A stretch of 64,000 nt of DNA from Setomelanomma holmii (GCA_010015745.1 ML978204.1:62001-126000), one strand, 5' to 3'. Numbered from the stretch's first letter, positions 33,657 to 44,756 are shown. Numbers and translations are program-made. The notes: a model not told the origin generated them from the letters alone.

Positions 33657-35887
33657 ATGGCTATGAAAACACTCCCCCAGCCGGGCGAGCTCGACGTGAT
33701 CCCCCTTCTACCGCTTCCGAAGGATATGCAGCCACAGACGGATACCGATCATCGAAACCCAGGACCCGAAACCGCATTTGCAGAAAGAAATCACGGCGGA
33801 ACAATGCGTTCAAGTACTGATACACGCAAAAGTCCGCTGCACAGGATTGCCACTCTAGCACGATCGGCCGAAAAGAGTATTGAGCAGCGCATCAGACGAA
33901 GCAGGTTCCATGGATGGCGCATGGGAGTACTTTGTGGGTGTTGCATGTCCACGCTAGTGCTTTGTTGCAATGTCGCAATGATTGTTGCGGGAGCTATAAA
34001 AGGCTACGACGCAGATGGGATTGCCGATTTGCTTGTTGGAGACGAAGTGAGCATTTCACGTTGGAATACAGTCTTTCACGTCCTTGTCAATGCACTCAGC
34101 ACAGTTCTTCTCTCCGGCAGCAACTATACTATGCAAGTGCTCAGCTCGCCACGCGCGATGATATCGACACGGCACATGCTAGAAGGCAATGGCTGGATAT
34201 CGGGATACTGAGCCCCCGCAACATACGGCTGTTGCCACAACAGCGAAAATGGCCCTGTTTGCTGCTGTCCATATCGTCGATACCTTTACATCTGTTGTGA
34301 GTACTTGAGTTCGAAGAGGGCATCACAAGCTGACACGCAACAATTATAACGCCGCCGTGTTCAAAATTGTAACGTCGAACGAGTGGCATCTGCACTTGTT
34401 AGACAAGCGCTCCGACGAGAACATGGTCATGAATCGTACCATCAGCACTATGAAACCGACAAATAGCTCGTATCTCAATCTTAGCAACACCGATTACCTT
34501 GGTGTCTACCGGACAAACTATGTTTCTCGACGAGACCTCTACCTTACCATTGATCTAATTGGAGTTTCTACCTCGCAACAACGAAATCAATCATCGAACG
34601 CGGCAGACCTGCGACAAGAGTTTCCGGGCAATCGAAGTATGCTAGCATACATGACGCATGACTCGCCACAATGGATTAGTCCGCCCTACACATCGGCCCT
34701 CGGCTACTTTTCACTTCATGTTGCGCATGCATTTTCACAGAAGAGCAATGCCAACAGTCGGCTACAGATATCTCTGCACTTCATGGTTGTTGTCGTAATT
34801 TTCAACGCCGCAAAGATCTCGATTATGGCATTAGTCCTTCTCGAGGATGATTCCGCGTACTTGGTCACGCTCGGCGATGCTATGGCTTCTTTCCTGAAGC
34901 GTCCGGACTCGTTCACCCAGAAGAAATGTATGCTGGGCAAAGAGGAACTCTTCACTAAGCTGGGGCTGCTACCCCTTCGTCCGAATTCGACCGATGAGGA
35001 GGCTATTGTGCTCCAAAGCCGTGCAGACGGTAAGTGGCTTCCACGGCCACAGCGGTATCTTTTCTCCGTCAATAGGCATGGAAAAGAGGTCTTTACGATC
35101 ATGTAGGTGCCCCTTTGGTCACGAACGCACTTAACTGTATACTAACCACATGTTGTCAGTCTCGTTTCCCTCATTTGCATTCTGATCTGCCTTCCGTTAT
35201 ACGTCTCAAACGATATTCCGAAGTGGGGTTCAGCATCTTCGGACTTTGTCTCTCAGCTCCACCAAGATAACTTCGTCAGCAACGCTTTATAACGCTTGGC
35301 TTGCCAATATCCCGCAATTGCTTCTGTCATTCAGCTACTTGAACCTGAACACCATTTGCACAGCCATGGCAAGTGAAGAAGAGTGGAATCGCCTCGCCAC
35401 CTCTCGAAAATTTCTACGGGTGACCAAACCGGTGCGGGATCAATGAAGCACTCATTTCCTCCAACTCCCTTATCGTTGGAGCTTACCACTTATGACCGTT
35501 GGTGGTATTCTACATTGGTTGTTGTCGCAAACATTCTTTCTGATTCGAATCGATCAAATCGACCGGAATGGGCGGCCAACTTCTGATTCTCAGTCTGCAT
35601 GTGGCTTCTCCAATCTCAGTTTCTTAGTCTTCATGGCTGTTGGTTTTCTCCTGTTGGGCGTTATTGGATTCATAGGCTGCAGAAAGATGCCGATGAACAT
35701 GCTTGTTGCAGGATCATGTAGTCTTGCTATAAGCGCTGCATGCCATCCGGGAGTCGACGATATTGATCCACAGCTGCGAAAGATACAATGGGGAGTAATC
35801 AAAGCCGCCGAAGGAGAAGAAGCTGGGCATTGTTCGCTTTCCTCAGGACTAGTTGAGGAGCCGGAGTTTGGGAAAACTCACACCTGA
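33657..35887 (+). pseudogene. DUF6536-family membrane protein, disabled
   Basis: Remnant of a large fungal multi-pass membrane protein of unknown function (DUF6536). The first exon runs from MAMKTLPQPGELDVIPLL to the family's opening helix, FHGWRMGVLCGCCMSTLVLC, and on to GSNYTMQVLSSP. A one-base loss near 34151 then shifts the frame; the conserved DDIDTAHARRQWLDIG and SISSIPLHLL continue in the next frame. The following intron keeps its donor (34297) and branch site, but its end reads caa where cag is needed (34341-34343). The coherent reading continues with YNAAVFKIVTSNEWHL, crosses an intact intron (35103-35159) and shifts again near 35285. TGA then replaces the Arg of the QRST motif at 35444-35446. 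The last helices (FLVFMAVGFLLLGVIGFIG) end at 35887. At least four lesions make function very unlikely. Confidence 0.85.
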
Positions 35888-36694
35888 GCACGCCTTATCA
35901 GCAAGGCCAACATAAAACCGGGAACGTTTAGAACATGTCGATCCCATAATTCGGGCCTTGTACGAACTCTTACGACTCGTGCACGAGGCTATATCCTGGA
36001 CGTTGTAGGATCTTCTTCCCTTGCACGCCAAGGACCACGAGCGAGTACGTGCATATGTCCTACTAGACACCTAAGCATCACCGGGGTAGCTCAGTGGAGT
36101 TCGCTGAGATTTTAGGCGACCTAGATTTCATCCCCAGTCGAAACAAAACATCTCAACAACCATTGATGGCGACCTTCATTAATCAATCTAGCGGTGGGTC
36201 GCCCAAAATTTCTGACTATCAGCAGATGGTAGCCAACATCGCTAGAGGCGGTACTTGGGTATTCCCTCAACCGACCATTACTATCGCAGTCCTTGCTGAC
36301 TCCTTGCGCCAGAAGACGACACTCTCCATCCAGCGCCAGCATGAGCTACGAAGCCTATGCATTTGGCGTCAAAGCAAGGGGAGCAGTGGTATGAGTGGAC
36401 AGATTCTGGTCGGCAGCCAGGATATCACTGACGTTGTGAACGAGTCCGTAAGGCGTCGGCGTCAAGGGCGTTATGCCGTGCCAGACGGGACTAATTAACG
36501 ATTCGGCGGATGTTACTTGGGGTTTTTGCCATATCAAGGTGGTTGACTAACAGAAGTGTACCGTGGTTGGTTTTGTCCCAACCCATCAACTGGGTGTGCA
36601 CCACACAACCTCGAAAAGTTCTTGACTTTGATCTCTTTCTAAACCTCTTCTAGCCTCTCTTCACACTATATAATTTAAACAACCTTTGCACGTC
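35888..36694. other. Interval between two pseudogenes
   Basis: A 134-codon plus-strand frame (36094-36498) is present but not recognised and lacks a typical start context. An AT-rich tatataatttaaac stretch at about 36667-36680 resembles a core promoter for the BTB gene that follows. Nothing else is assigned. Confidence 0.4.
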
Positions 36695-37883
36695 ATGTCC
36701 ACAGATCACAAGTACGAGAACTTCTTCGCCGATTTGAAGTCGTAAGCCTGAAGATCCTCTTGCATGAAATATGCCCCAGGCTGCAAGTGCACTGACCAAT
36801 ACGGACTTTTCGAGAATGAAAAATCTCCTGACTTTACCATCACTTGCCGCGGTCGATTATGAAGAGTACACAAGATGATTGTGTGTGCCCAATCAGAAGT
36901 TCTGGATGCAGCGAGCCGATTCGGCAGGGTAAGTGCACCTTCCTTCTCTACTTCTCCACCTACCTAACGTCTCAGCAGGAGGCTGCGGAGGACAGTATCG
37001 ACTTGTCTGAAGAAGAGCCAGACCTTATGGAGTACAGGCTTCGATGCATGTACCAAAGGGACTCTCGTCTCCTATCTGACGACGTTCCTGGCCCTTTTTG
37101 GGTACGTCGTCGATGGATTGAGGGCCGTCCGGGCCACAGTCAGCGACGCAAGAAGTATCTCTTTGAGACTCGAGTCTGGCGTACCAGCGCCTGTATAATG
37201 CCGATTGTCCGTGAATTTGATTGCAACACCACGCTAGTAAGTCGAGCGACTGTAGATCTACTACCGTTTTATGCTAACGGACAATTTCCTAGACCTCCGA
37301 CGGAAAAGTCCTCGAGTTGCACTCGGAAAAGTTGAGTCATGAATTCATCGATAACTTAGGCTTATGGCACGCCGCGATATATACACGCCAGAGAGCCTCA
37401 GATTATTGGATGAATCACTGCCTCTATCCATCGGCACTGAGTATTTGGTTACCCATGCGCTGGTGTACGCTCTTGCCGACAAATACTTTGTCAAAGGCCT
37501 AAAATACGGTACTAGAGAAGTTCGAGAAATGCATGCGCAACTCTTTCGCCGGAAATTACTTTTACGACGCGGTCGGAGTTGTGTTCACCACCACATCAGA
37601 CACAGATAAGGGCCTTCGCGACTTGGTTGTTGGGCGCATTATCGAGGAGAAGGAGAAGTACCACCTCAGCAACAACTCTGAGCTTGACGAGGCACTCAAG
37701 GAGATTCTGGACCTTATTTCGTGGGTGGTGCGAGCGAAAGTGAGCTTCGCCAGAATCAAGAAAGCGCATCGACGTCCGAACATCCCAGGATGCCATTCCG
37801 GCCTAAACAAAAAAGGTAGTATCTCTCAAAACATCGATGCTGCCTCGAACGACTCGAGTCAGTCCGCACGAGCAGACGCATAG
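36695..37883 (+). pseudogene. BTB/POZ-domain protein, disabled
   Basis: Remnant of a fungal BTB/POZ gene. These are usually Cullin-3 adaptors or proteins of unknown role. The start reads MSTDHKYENFFADLKS and is followed by a short intron whose acceptor is unclear. The BTB core LFENEKSPDFTITCRGR meets TGA at 36860-36862 exactly where family members have the Trp of WKVHK; it continues VHKMIVCAQSEVLDAASRFG. A second intron (about 36929-36978) leads to DSIDLSEEEPDLMEYRLRCM. Further on, EYLVTHALVYALADKYFVKG and NSFAGNYFYDAV lie in different frames, so at least one more shift occurs near 37520. The C-terminal part DLVVGRIIEEKEKYHLSNNS is still readable. Product function is lost. Confidence 0.8.
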
Positions 37884-38090
37884 ACTGGGTGCAGGTGAAG
37901 GCATGTTCACGTGAACACGCGACGCGTCCGGGTTGACAAGTGCTCCTTCAAACATCAGCTCGACACGTCACTACAATCTTCTCCGGCTACAAACAACCCT
38001 CACTTCATCTTCTCGCCCTTCACACTACCTCACGCCACCTCGTCTTTTCTCAGTCATCCAAAACCCACCCAGCACTTCCCAAAGCCTAGC

Positions 38091-38803
38091 ATGGCCCGTC
38101 AAAGCCTCAAGCTCTGCACAATATGCGACAACCTCGGCAAGATCCTCTGCAGTGGCTGCAAGTCGATTCACTGCTGCTCAACGGCGTGCCAGAAGGCCGA
38201 CTGGCCCGTCCACAAGATCATTTGCAAGGACTACGCGCAGTTCGTCAACACTCGACCTGGCCAGGATCATCACAGCGCCATCTACTTCAGCCCCGACGAG
38301 GAGAAGCCGCGTTTTGTCTGGCTACGCCTAAATCCACGCTTCAGCTCGATTCGGAGATTTCCACCCCCATTGCTGATAAGATCGGAATGCCGCTCATCGT
38401 CCGCAAGTTCCCGCCCGCTATCGTCTGGCGTGACGATCGTCGTCCCTGCCGCATCAAGAATAGCAGAGCCCGTTTATTCAACCCGCCTCACCAGAGCATA
38501 AACACTGGCTCGTTGATCGTGGTTCGCAAAGACGGAAAGCCTCTACATCCGGTCCACATTCACGCGCTCTTCGGATACACAGTGACAGCGATGAAGCAGC
38601 CGTCCCACCCAGATAGCGCTAGCATCACGGCCGATATGCTGCTGTCAAGCCGCATCGATCAGATATCGAAAGAAGGATTCGAGAAATGGTATGCCAAGAT
38701 GTGGCAGACTGGCCTGGTCAAGCGTGGTTTCGTTCCATCACCTTTCGAGATTACCGAAGATCTCGAGGATGACGCGACAAGCTTCAGCTTGAGGCATATT
38801 TAA
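38091..38803 (+). pseudogene. MYND array unit A: intact finger, frameshifted or shortened body
   Basis: First of five head-to-tail units. The MYND zinc finger is complete: CTIC, CSGC, CCSTAC, then ADWPVHKIICK, with all ligands. FVNTRPGQDHHSAIYFS and FVWLRL follow in the same frame. Near 38330 the coherent reading jumps frame to IADKIGMPLIVRKFPPAIVW and GSLIVVRKDGKPLHPVHIHA, ending SPFEITEDLEDD and TGA-free to 38803. Compared with unit C, about 150 residues of the middle are missing at the jump, which suggests an internal deletion. If translated from 38091 without repair, it would give 136 residues with a functional-looking finger, so a short product cannot be excluded. Confidence 0.65.
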
Positions 38804-39320
38804 ATGCACGTCCCGTGCTTTGCGCAAATGAAGCTGAGGCGAATGCACGATGCGAAGACTGCATGAACAGGCGTCACTATCCCTTCTTCCCGCATCTCAC
38901 CATTAGACAAACATCTTACCCCTGAAGCGCAGGTATCAAGCATCTTGTCTTCTATGTCGCGGCAGCTGTTATACGTCATGGCGTTTAGTTCACTTGACCA
39001 GCATTTAATCCAGCTATAGTAATGCCAAACCTGTATCTTTTGACAAGAACCATGCATAGGACTGTGGTGAAGAGCATACCTCAAAGAGATTCGCCACTGT
39101 AGCCCTGCGCAGACTTGAGGTTGCCTCATGCCAGGCAGCACATGATAACAGCAAGCGTGCCGCAGATAGTCAGTATGTAGCGAGAGATACACGCGATCTT
39201 GCAAGCATCATCTTGACGAGTCTCCGGGGCAGGAGCAAACACGAAGCTGCACTATGAGATCTGGCTGGTCTTCGAAAGGCTGTTTACATCCATCATCATC
39301 TACTTCGAGAGCTTTCCAGT

Positions 39321-40527
39321 ATGAGCACTCCAAGTCCGCATCAGCTTTGCGTCATGCGAGAGAAAGTTGGGGCTTATCAATGCAGTAAATATCGCGTAAT
39401 CCGTTACTGCTCCAGAAATTATCAGAAAAGCGACTTCAAGGTACACAAATTGGTCTGTGGGACGTGGGCGGCCGAGTTTTCTGATGTCCGTCGTCCTGCT
39501 TGCAGACTGAGTTCGAGGTATCTATATCTGCCTCGGTGAAGATAGCCCACATGTTGTGAGGCTTAAGACCTACAGCATCATGGGAGGAAACGGATCCCGC
39601 AGTTCGTCATTTGTCACAGTTTCATCCAACCTCTACCGGATATACGAGTCTACACGGATATCCTGGAAAGCGCCGTGCTGCATCGAGCACTTCTGAAACG
39701 GCTCAAAATCGGGATGATGTTGAAAGCGATCGGAGGGGAAATTTTCTCCGTAGGTCCGCCAAATCAAAGTCTGAAGAAGTTGAAGGAGTACCTAGCGGCT
39801 CCTATTAGAGGCCCTATCCCGGTCTTTGCAGAGAAGCGGGGTGGTTCTCCGTCGGACCTGATTGACGTTGACATGGAAGATTTTCGACACGCAAGAGACT
39901 TGAGGCATATCAGAAGAGCATTGAGAATCCCGGTTACGGCGTGCGGGCCAATTACCACGGCGACCAGAAAGTCTTCAACATGACCGCGTACGAGGGCGAG
40001 ATATATCCAGCTGATTTACTTCCGCAGGACAATAAGAACCTACTCTAGGCACCGAAAAGAATCGGAATCCCTCTGTTCAATGAGAAGCTCACCGAGGATT
40101 CCAGCTGGCAAGGGAGAAATCTTGCGGATAAGCTAGCGAAGTACTGCAAGGCCTTTGCCTGGCTGGCATCGTCGTTTCTGCCACTGGTCGTTTCTGAGCC
40201 GGACATGCTGTATGAGATCGAGAAGCCTAAAGTGAAGGTGTACGATGAAGGTAGCACCTTCGCTTTTCGTCTGAACCGGAAGATGCCATACCCCACTCAT
40301 CTGAAGGCGATAGCGAAATACTTCCGGGCGAAGTGGCAAGAGTACTTCAGAACGATATTGGATGCCCAGGAGTGCCAGACTCTCAAGATGAGTATCATAT
40401 GCGAGTTACAGACTATCTCAAACGTCTCAGTGAGGAAAACTTCCTAGTCTGGTATGCTAAATGGTTTGTGAGGGAAAAGCTCGCTTATCCGAAGACCAAG
40501 GATATACCATCGCCGTATGAGGTGTGA
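39321..40527 (+). pseudogene. MYND array unit B: zinc ligands lost
   Basis: The unit starts MSTPSPHQLCVM and aligns with unit C, but three zinc ligands are gone: CVMR instead of CxxC, CSKY instead of CxxC, and CSRNY instead of CxxxC. DFKVHKLVC keeps the last His and Cys. The frame breaks after about 70 codons. Later pieces still align: LKIGMMLKAIGGEIFSVGPP, LIDVDMEDFRHARDLRH, RIGIPLFNEK and, at the end, LKRLSEENFLVWYAKWFV with IPSPYEV. Several shifts and stops separate them. Confidence 0.75.
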
Positions 40528-40949
40528 TGGCGCGCATCGAGCGCCACACCTACATCATATGAACGAGTGGTACTGACAAGCGCGAAGGTTAAGTAGAGTC
40601 AAATGGGAGGGTATCTGGTTCAGCACGGACTATGATGAGGTAGTGTCCTCAGTTTTTCATTCTCTACTTCGAGACATCAAGAACGAACAACTGTCCTCAA
40701 CTTCTTCTGGCTGGTGAATAAGCCGTTCAACTCGGAATCTTCGCGACTGTCCTCGTACCTGTCATGGTGTTTCCTCGATCGCGGAGGATGTTCAGTGGAA
40801 AGTGAAAGCGTTCCGTTTGCTCCCATGCCTTTCCGTGATTGGATACGACAAACAAAGTCGCACCTCCCTCTAAAACTTTATATACGCTTGAAAGCCCTTC
40901 CAACACTCTCCTCCTTCAGTCCACCTGTTGGATACATCCACGACGCAAT

Positions 40950-42181
40950 ATGGCGAACGTTATCACGCACGAGGAGCTGTGCGTTATGTGTGACAGCGCA
41001 GCGACGAACACCTGCACTGGGTGCAAAGCAGCCCGCTACTGCTCCAAGGACTGTCAAAAGAGCTACTGGCCAGTCCACAAACTACTCTGCAAGACCTTCG
41101 ATCCGACTTCGTCAATGCCAAACGACCCAGCCCATCTCACATCCGCGGTATCTACTTCGCCGAGAACGAAGCCAAACCTTGTCTCGTCTGGCTTCACGTC
41201 ATCAACGACAACGGGGACTTTCGCGTCTATCTCTCAGTGCTCGGCGACAACACCAACTTCCACGTCGAGAAAGGCATCAAGGATAGCCAAGTACTGCACC
41301 GCCCACAGGCAAGATCATCATGACCGGCATGCGACTACGCGATCGTCCCGACGGAATGATCCAAGCGATCGGAAAGCCAAACAAGAGTCTTATGAAGATA
41401 GACGAGAAGCTTGGAAAGCAGATGATCGGTCCTGTCCTGGCATATGGACTGAAATTCGTCGACGAAGTACCTGTCCAGCCGCTGGACCTCGACCTCGCGG
41501 ACTTCCGACACCTGGTGGATCACTTTAGGGTCCGACATGACATGGAATGGCGACAGCAACATGATTTGGTCGGCGGCAAACGTATTCAGGACGTGAGAGT
41601 CAATTGCAAGGGCGATCACAAAGTCTTTGGCTGGCCGGTGTTCGAGGTGACGACTCTGCCAGCCGACATCATCTTGGCGCACAACAAGAAAGATATCGTA
41701 CACCCTGCACCCAAGTTAGTGGCTGGTGTGTGCAGTACATGCGAGAAATACACTAACTTCGTACCTCCACCTCTGCAGGAAGCTTGGCATACCTCTCGCT
41801 ATTGCCAAGTACGGCCCTGCTCTCGCCTGGCGCGGTCGCCGATATGACGGCCAGCCTGCCAGCTCGAACTGGGCCTTCACCTGGCTAACCTCGAGCATGT
41901 TTCAGGCCGATGCGGCACCTACTCAAGCATATCTGGATAAGATAACTAGTCATGGCTCGATTTTCGTGACACGCGCCGATGGGAAGGACTTACATCCAGA
42001 GCATGTCAAGGCACTGATCGCGTATCTCACGAATGCAGGAGGTGAACACTTGGGCTCAGAGGAAGGCGTGAGCATGGGCGAGTACATGGAATTGCTATCG
42101 AAGGAGGACTTCGTTCAGGCTTGGGCGGATTGGAAGGAGGAGCATGCTGAGGCTGCGAATGTACCATCGCCGTACGCGTAG
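40950..42181 (+). pseudogene. MYND array unit C: fullest copy, two frameshifts
   Basis: Best-preserved unit. From the ATG at 40950 the finger is complete: CVMC, CTGC, YCSKDC, then SYWPVHKLLCK. The frame shifts once just after it, near 41090, into SDFVNAKRPSPSHIRGIYFA and CLVWLHVINDNGDF. It shifts again near 41300 into GKIIMTGMRLRDRPDGMIQA and LDLADFRHLVDHFRVRHDM. A normal intron (41715-41782: gttagt donor, cactaac branch, cag acceptor) joins APK to KLGIPLAIAKYGPALAWRG. The frame then stays open through SIFVTRADGKDLHPEHVKAL to NVPSPYA and TAG at 42181. Both breaks fall in segments conserved in the other units, so they are not missed introns. Without them the product would be about 390 residues. 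Function unknown; MYND domains usually bind proline-rich partners. Confidence 0.7.
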
Positions 42182-42490
42182 ATGCGGGTACAAGCGGAGT
42201 GTAGATGCGGAGCAGAGGCTCATATGAAGACCTGGCTGTCTTCGAAGTATTTTGTGATGAGCAAGATTGAGAGACAAAAGTATCTGAGGCTATACAGGAG
42301 TCCGCAAGCCGCGTGTTTCCGCAACGGGGTACGGGTAGTGGTTTGGTAAGCGTCGCGCAGGGAATAATCCACGAGCCAATGATGGAGGATAGTAGCTGAA
42401 TCTCGTGACACGAACCAGATCGAACATCTCAACGTTCACGTGTAATTTTGCCATCTGTATTGTGAAGAGCTTCGGCAGCCTCTAAGCCAA

Positions 42491-43239
42491 GACCCGGTAT
42501 TCTGCACTATGTGCAATAAGCCGGGCGCGCTCCCTTGCGCTGGGTGTCACGACATCCGATGTTGCTCGAAAGCTTGCCAGAAGGTAGATTAGCCTCTTCA
42601 CAAACTTCACTGCGCGACGCAAGGAGATCAGCAGCGGCGGCGAGGATCATGTTGAGGATGTACTGCTGAATTGCGTTGGTGACACTCTGGTCTCGCCCGA
42701 ATACAAAGCTTGGACGATATCGATCAAGGCTCCTCGATCCCTCTGCAATGAGACAAGCGATGTTGATATCGATATTGGGGAGCTAGTTGGCATTCCACTG
42801 GTCGTCAAGAAAATTGCTCACTCACTGGCCTGGCGCGACCGAGAGACCTTCGACGGCAGGCCCAACCCACACAACCCAGCTGCCCTCATCACTGATGGGT
42901 AATGACATCAAGTTGGTTTTGAAGCCAGGTATGACGCTAGTTGAACACACACTAGCTATGAGGAAGTCAGCTCTGCTTGGGTCTTGGAACGTCGTCCGTA
43001 AAGATGGCAAGCCACTTACCGCAACTACGATTAAGGCGATGTCTTACATCCTCTACTCCAAGACTTTGGACCTCAGCAACGAGCAGCTGTCACAACCGGA
43101 TCTGAAGGCTATTGTGTATGCGTCCATTTCGAAGAAGGAGTTCGATGAGTTCTACCCAGGCCATGCGGCCGCCGACTCCGTTGGTAAGACTCCTATGGTA
43201 AGACTCCTAGTCCTTGGGGTCCTTAGTCCCATTACGTAA
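42491..43239 (+). pseudogene. MYND array unit D: stop inside the finger
   Basis: The finger reads FCTMC, CAGC, CCSKACQKVD, then TAG (42590-42592) where units A and C have Trp, then PLHKLHC. All zinc ligands are still present. The unit is shortened in the middle. The conserved C-terminal segments LVGIPLVVKKIAHSLAWRD and GSWNVVRKDGKPLTATTIKA remain but in different frames, with a break at about 42900. The last readable part is SISKKEFDEFY, and it ends at 43239. Confidence 0.75.
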
Positions 43240-43292
43240 GAGCTGAGCATTATTCTGGCATTGAGTCCCTTGTTTAGGATGGTGTAGAGGAG

Positions 43293-43904
43293 GTGCCAGG
43301 GAGTAGGACCGGTTTCTTTGCTAGACATGTAGAGCGTGAGGGGCTTTCGACTGAGCCAGTACATTACTGCGCGGGTGACTACCTCTTCAGGAACACTGGC
43401 GACTCGGCGATGGAGTCTATCAGGTGGCCTAGAACTCTGTGCGACGCCGCAAGCGAGGTCCCGATCGACGTTGCTGATCGCGTCGGCGTACCACTCGTGG
43501 TCAAGAAGGTCGCACCCTCCCTAGCTTGGCGTGATGGGAAGACGCTCTGCAGCTGCGACTTACTCTCGATCCCCGTAGCGACGATGCTGGGTCGTGCGGC
43601 ATTCGACCCATCTTTACTGATGTTTGGTGTCCATCCAAGCCAGTGGAACAGCCGGCTCGACGAGCTCATGGATCGTACCGAGCTGGCTGGTACCTTGATT
43701 GCTGTTCGGAAGGATGGCGAGCCACTCATGCCATCTCTGCTGTTCTGCATTAGGGAGTACATTGTTGACAAGATCTGGCCCCTCAAGTACTCTTCTGCTC
43801 CGTCTGCGATGTGGAAGAAGCAAGTCTTGACCACGATGTCGAAGGACGACTTCCACGAGAAGTACGCGGCTTATCTTCTCAAACATCGAGAAGCCTCCCA
43901 GTAA
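43293..43904 (+). pseudogene. MYND array unit E: C-terminal half only, open frame
   Basis: This unit has no zinc finger. An uninterrupted frame of about 200 codons carries the array's C-terminal domain: DVADRVGVPLVVKKVAPSLA, AWRDGKTL, GTLIAVRKDGEPLMPSLLFC and TMSKDDFHEKYAAYLLKH, ending at 43904. There is no ATG at the beginning of the frame (it opens at a GTG). It could be a truncated but still translatable paralogue from an internal ATG, or the 3' end of a partial duplication. It is intact where units A to D are broken. Confidence 0.55.
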
Positions 43905-44144
43905 AGGCTCGGGACGGCGTAGTCATGTGTGGAGATGGTCATCGCAAGTCAAGACCCGAGCTCTGACAGGAGCTTGGGCTTGCACGAAGAGCAGGGAGCT
44001 GGAAAGCTCGGGTCATGGAGCTGTTTCCCGGCAAAAGATGAATCCAAGGCGATGGCGGAGGTGTCTTTGGAAATGGTTATGTAACATTCACTGCAACTGC
44101 GATGATAGGCAGTGCAGAGGAAAGCGTCATCTCCCACGAGACCC

Positions 44145-44756
44145 CTACAGAATAGTGCCGTGCAAGATGTCCCTCGTGATCCCATCCTCTTCCTTGCCTC
44201 CGCCAGCCAGCCTCACAGCAATCTTCGGCTTATGCACGAGTGTCTGCAACACCACGCAGTATCGCTCCGTGAGCTTTCCAAGCTTCTCCACCTCCTCTTC
44301 CGTGACCTCACTCCCGTCTGGCTTCTCACCAAACTTGACCTGAAACTCCAGCCGTATGTCCGTCATGCCAACAGGGGCATTCCTGTCTACGCCCAATGTG
44401 CCCTTGAAGTCCAAATCTCCCTCCGCGTTGACAGTGCCTGATTTGATGGGTATGCCGAGTGCGGTCGCGACAGCTTTGAGCGTGACACCTGAGCAGGCTA
44501 CGAGCGCGTCGAGCAGCATGTCGCCGGAGCACAGCTCGCCGGATATCTGGGGGTCGTCGCCGCCGGCCTTCTGGTGCAAACCTGCGATTCGTGATGCTTC
44601 TTTGACTGCAGGGCCGTCTAAGAGCTTGCATGTTATCGAGGAGTCGTCGAGCATGCCGGTAGATTTAAGCGTAACGATGGCGGAAGAGGGATCTGTTCGG
44701 TACCCATCTTTGATGGGCGCTTGCTTCTCGCGAAGGGCTTGGGCTGGTGCTGACAT
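44145..44756 (-). CDS. OsmC/Ohr-like family protein
   Basis: Single-exon gene for 203 residues. OsmC-type proteins are thiol-dependent peroxidases that reduce organic hydroperoxides. The conserved core ELCSGDMLLDALVACSGVTL carries the first reactive Cys (ACSGVT), followed by KAVATALGIPI. The second Cys lies in ERYCVVLQTL, at the expected spacing. The N terminus SAPAQALREKQAPIKDGYRT is typical of the fungal subgroup and has no obvious targeting signal. It is the only clean gene within the decayed 33.6-46.9 kb tract and reads against the MYND array. Confidence 0.9.
   Translation of the reverse strand: MSAPAQALREKQAPIKDGYRTDPSSAIVTLKSTGMLDDSSITCKLLDGPAVKEASRIAGLHQKAGGDDPQISGELCSGDMLLDALVACSGVTLKAVATALGIPIKSGTVNAEGDLDFKGTLGVDRNAPVGMTDIRLEFQVKFGEKPDGSEVTEEEVEKLGKLTERYCVVLQTLVHKPKIAVRLAGGGKEEDGITRDILHGTIL

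Noticed and set aside
36079..36118. tRNA-like A-box (GGGGTAGCTCAGTGG)
   Set aside because: No B-box (GGTTCGANTCC) at the right distance and no cloverleaf can be folded; most likely chance.
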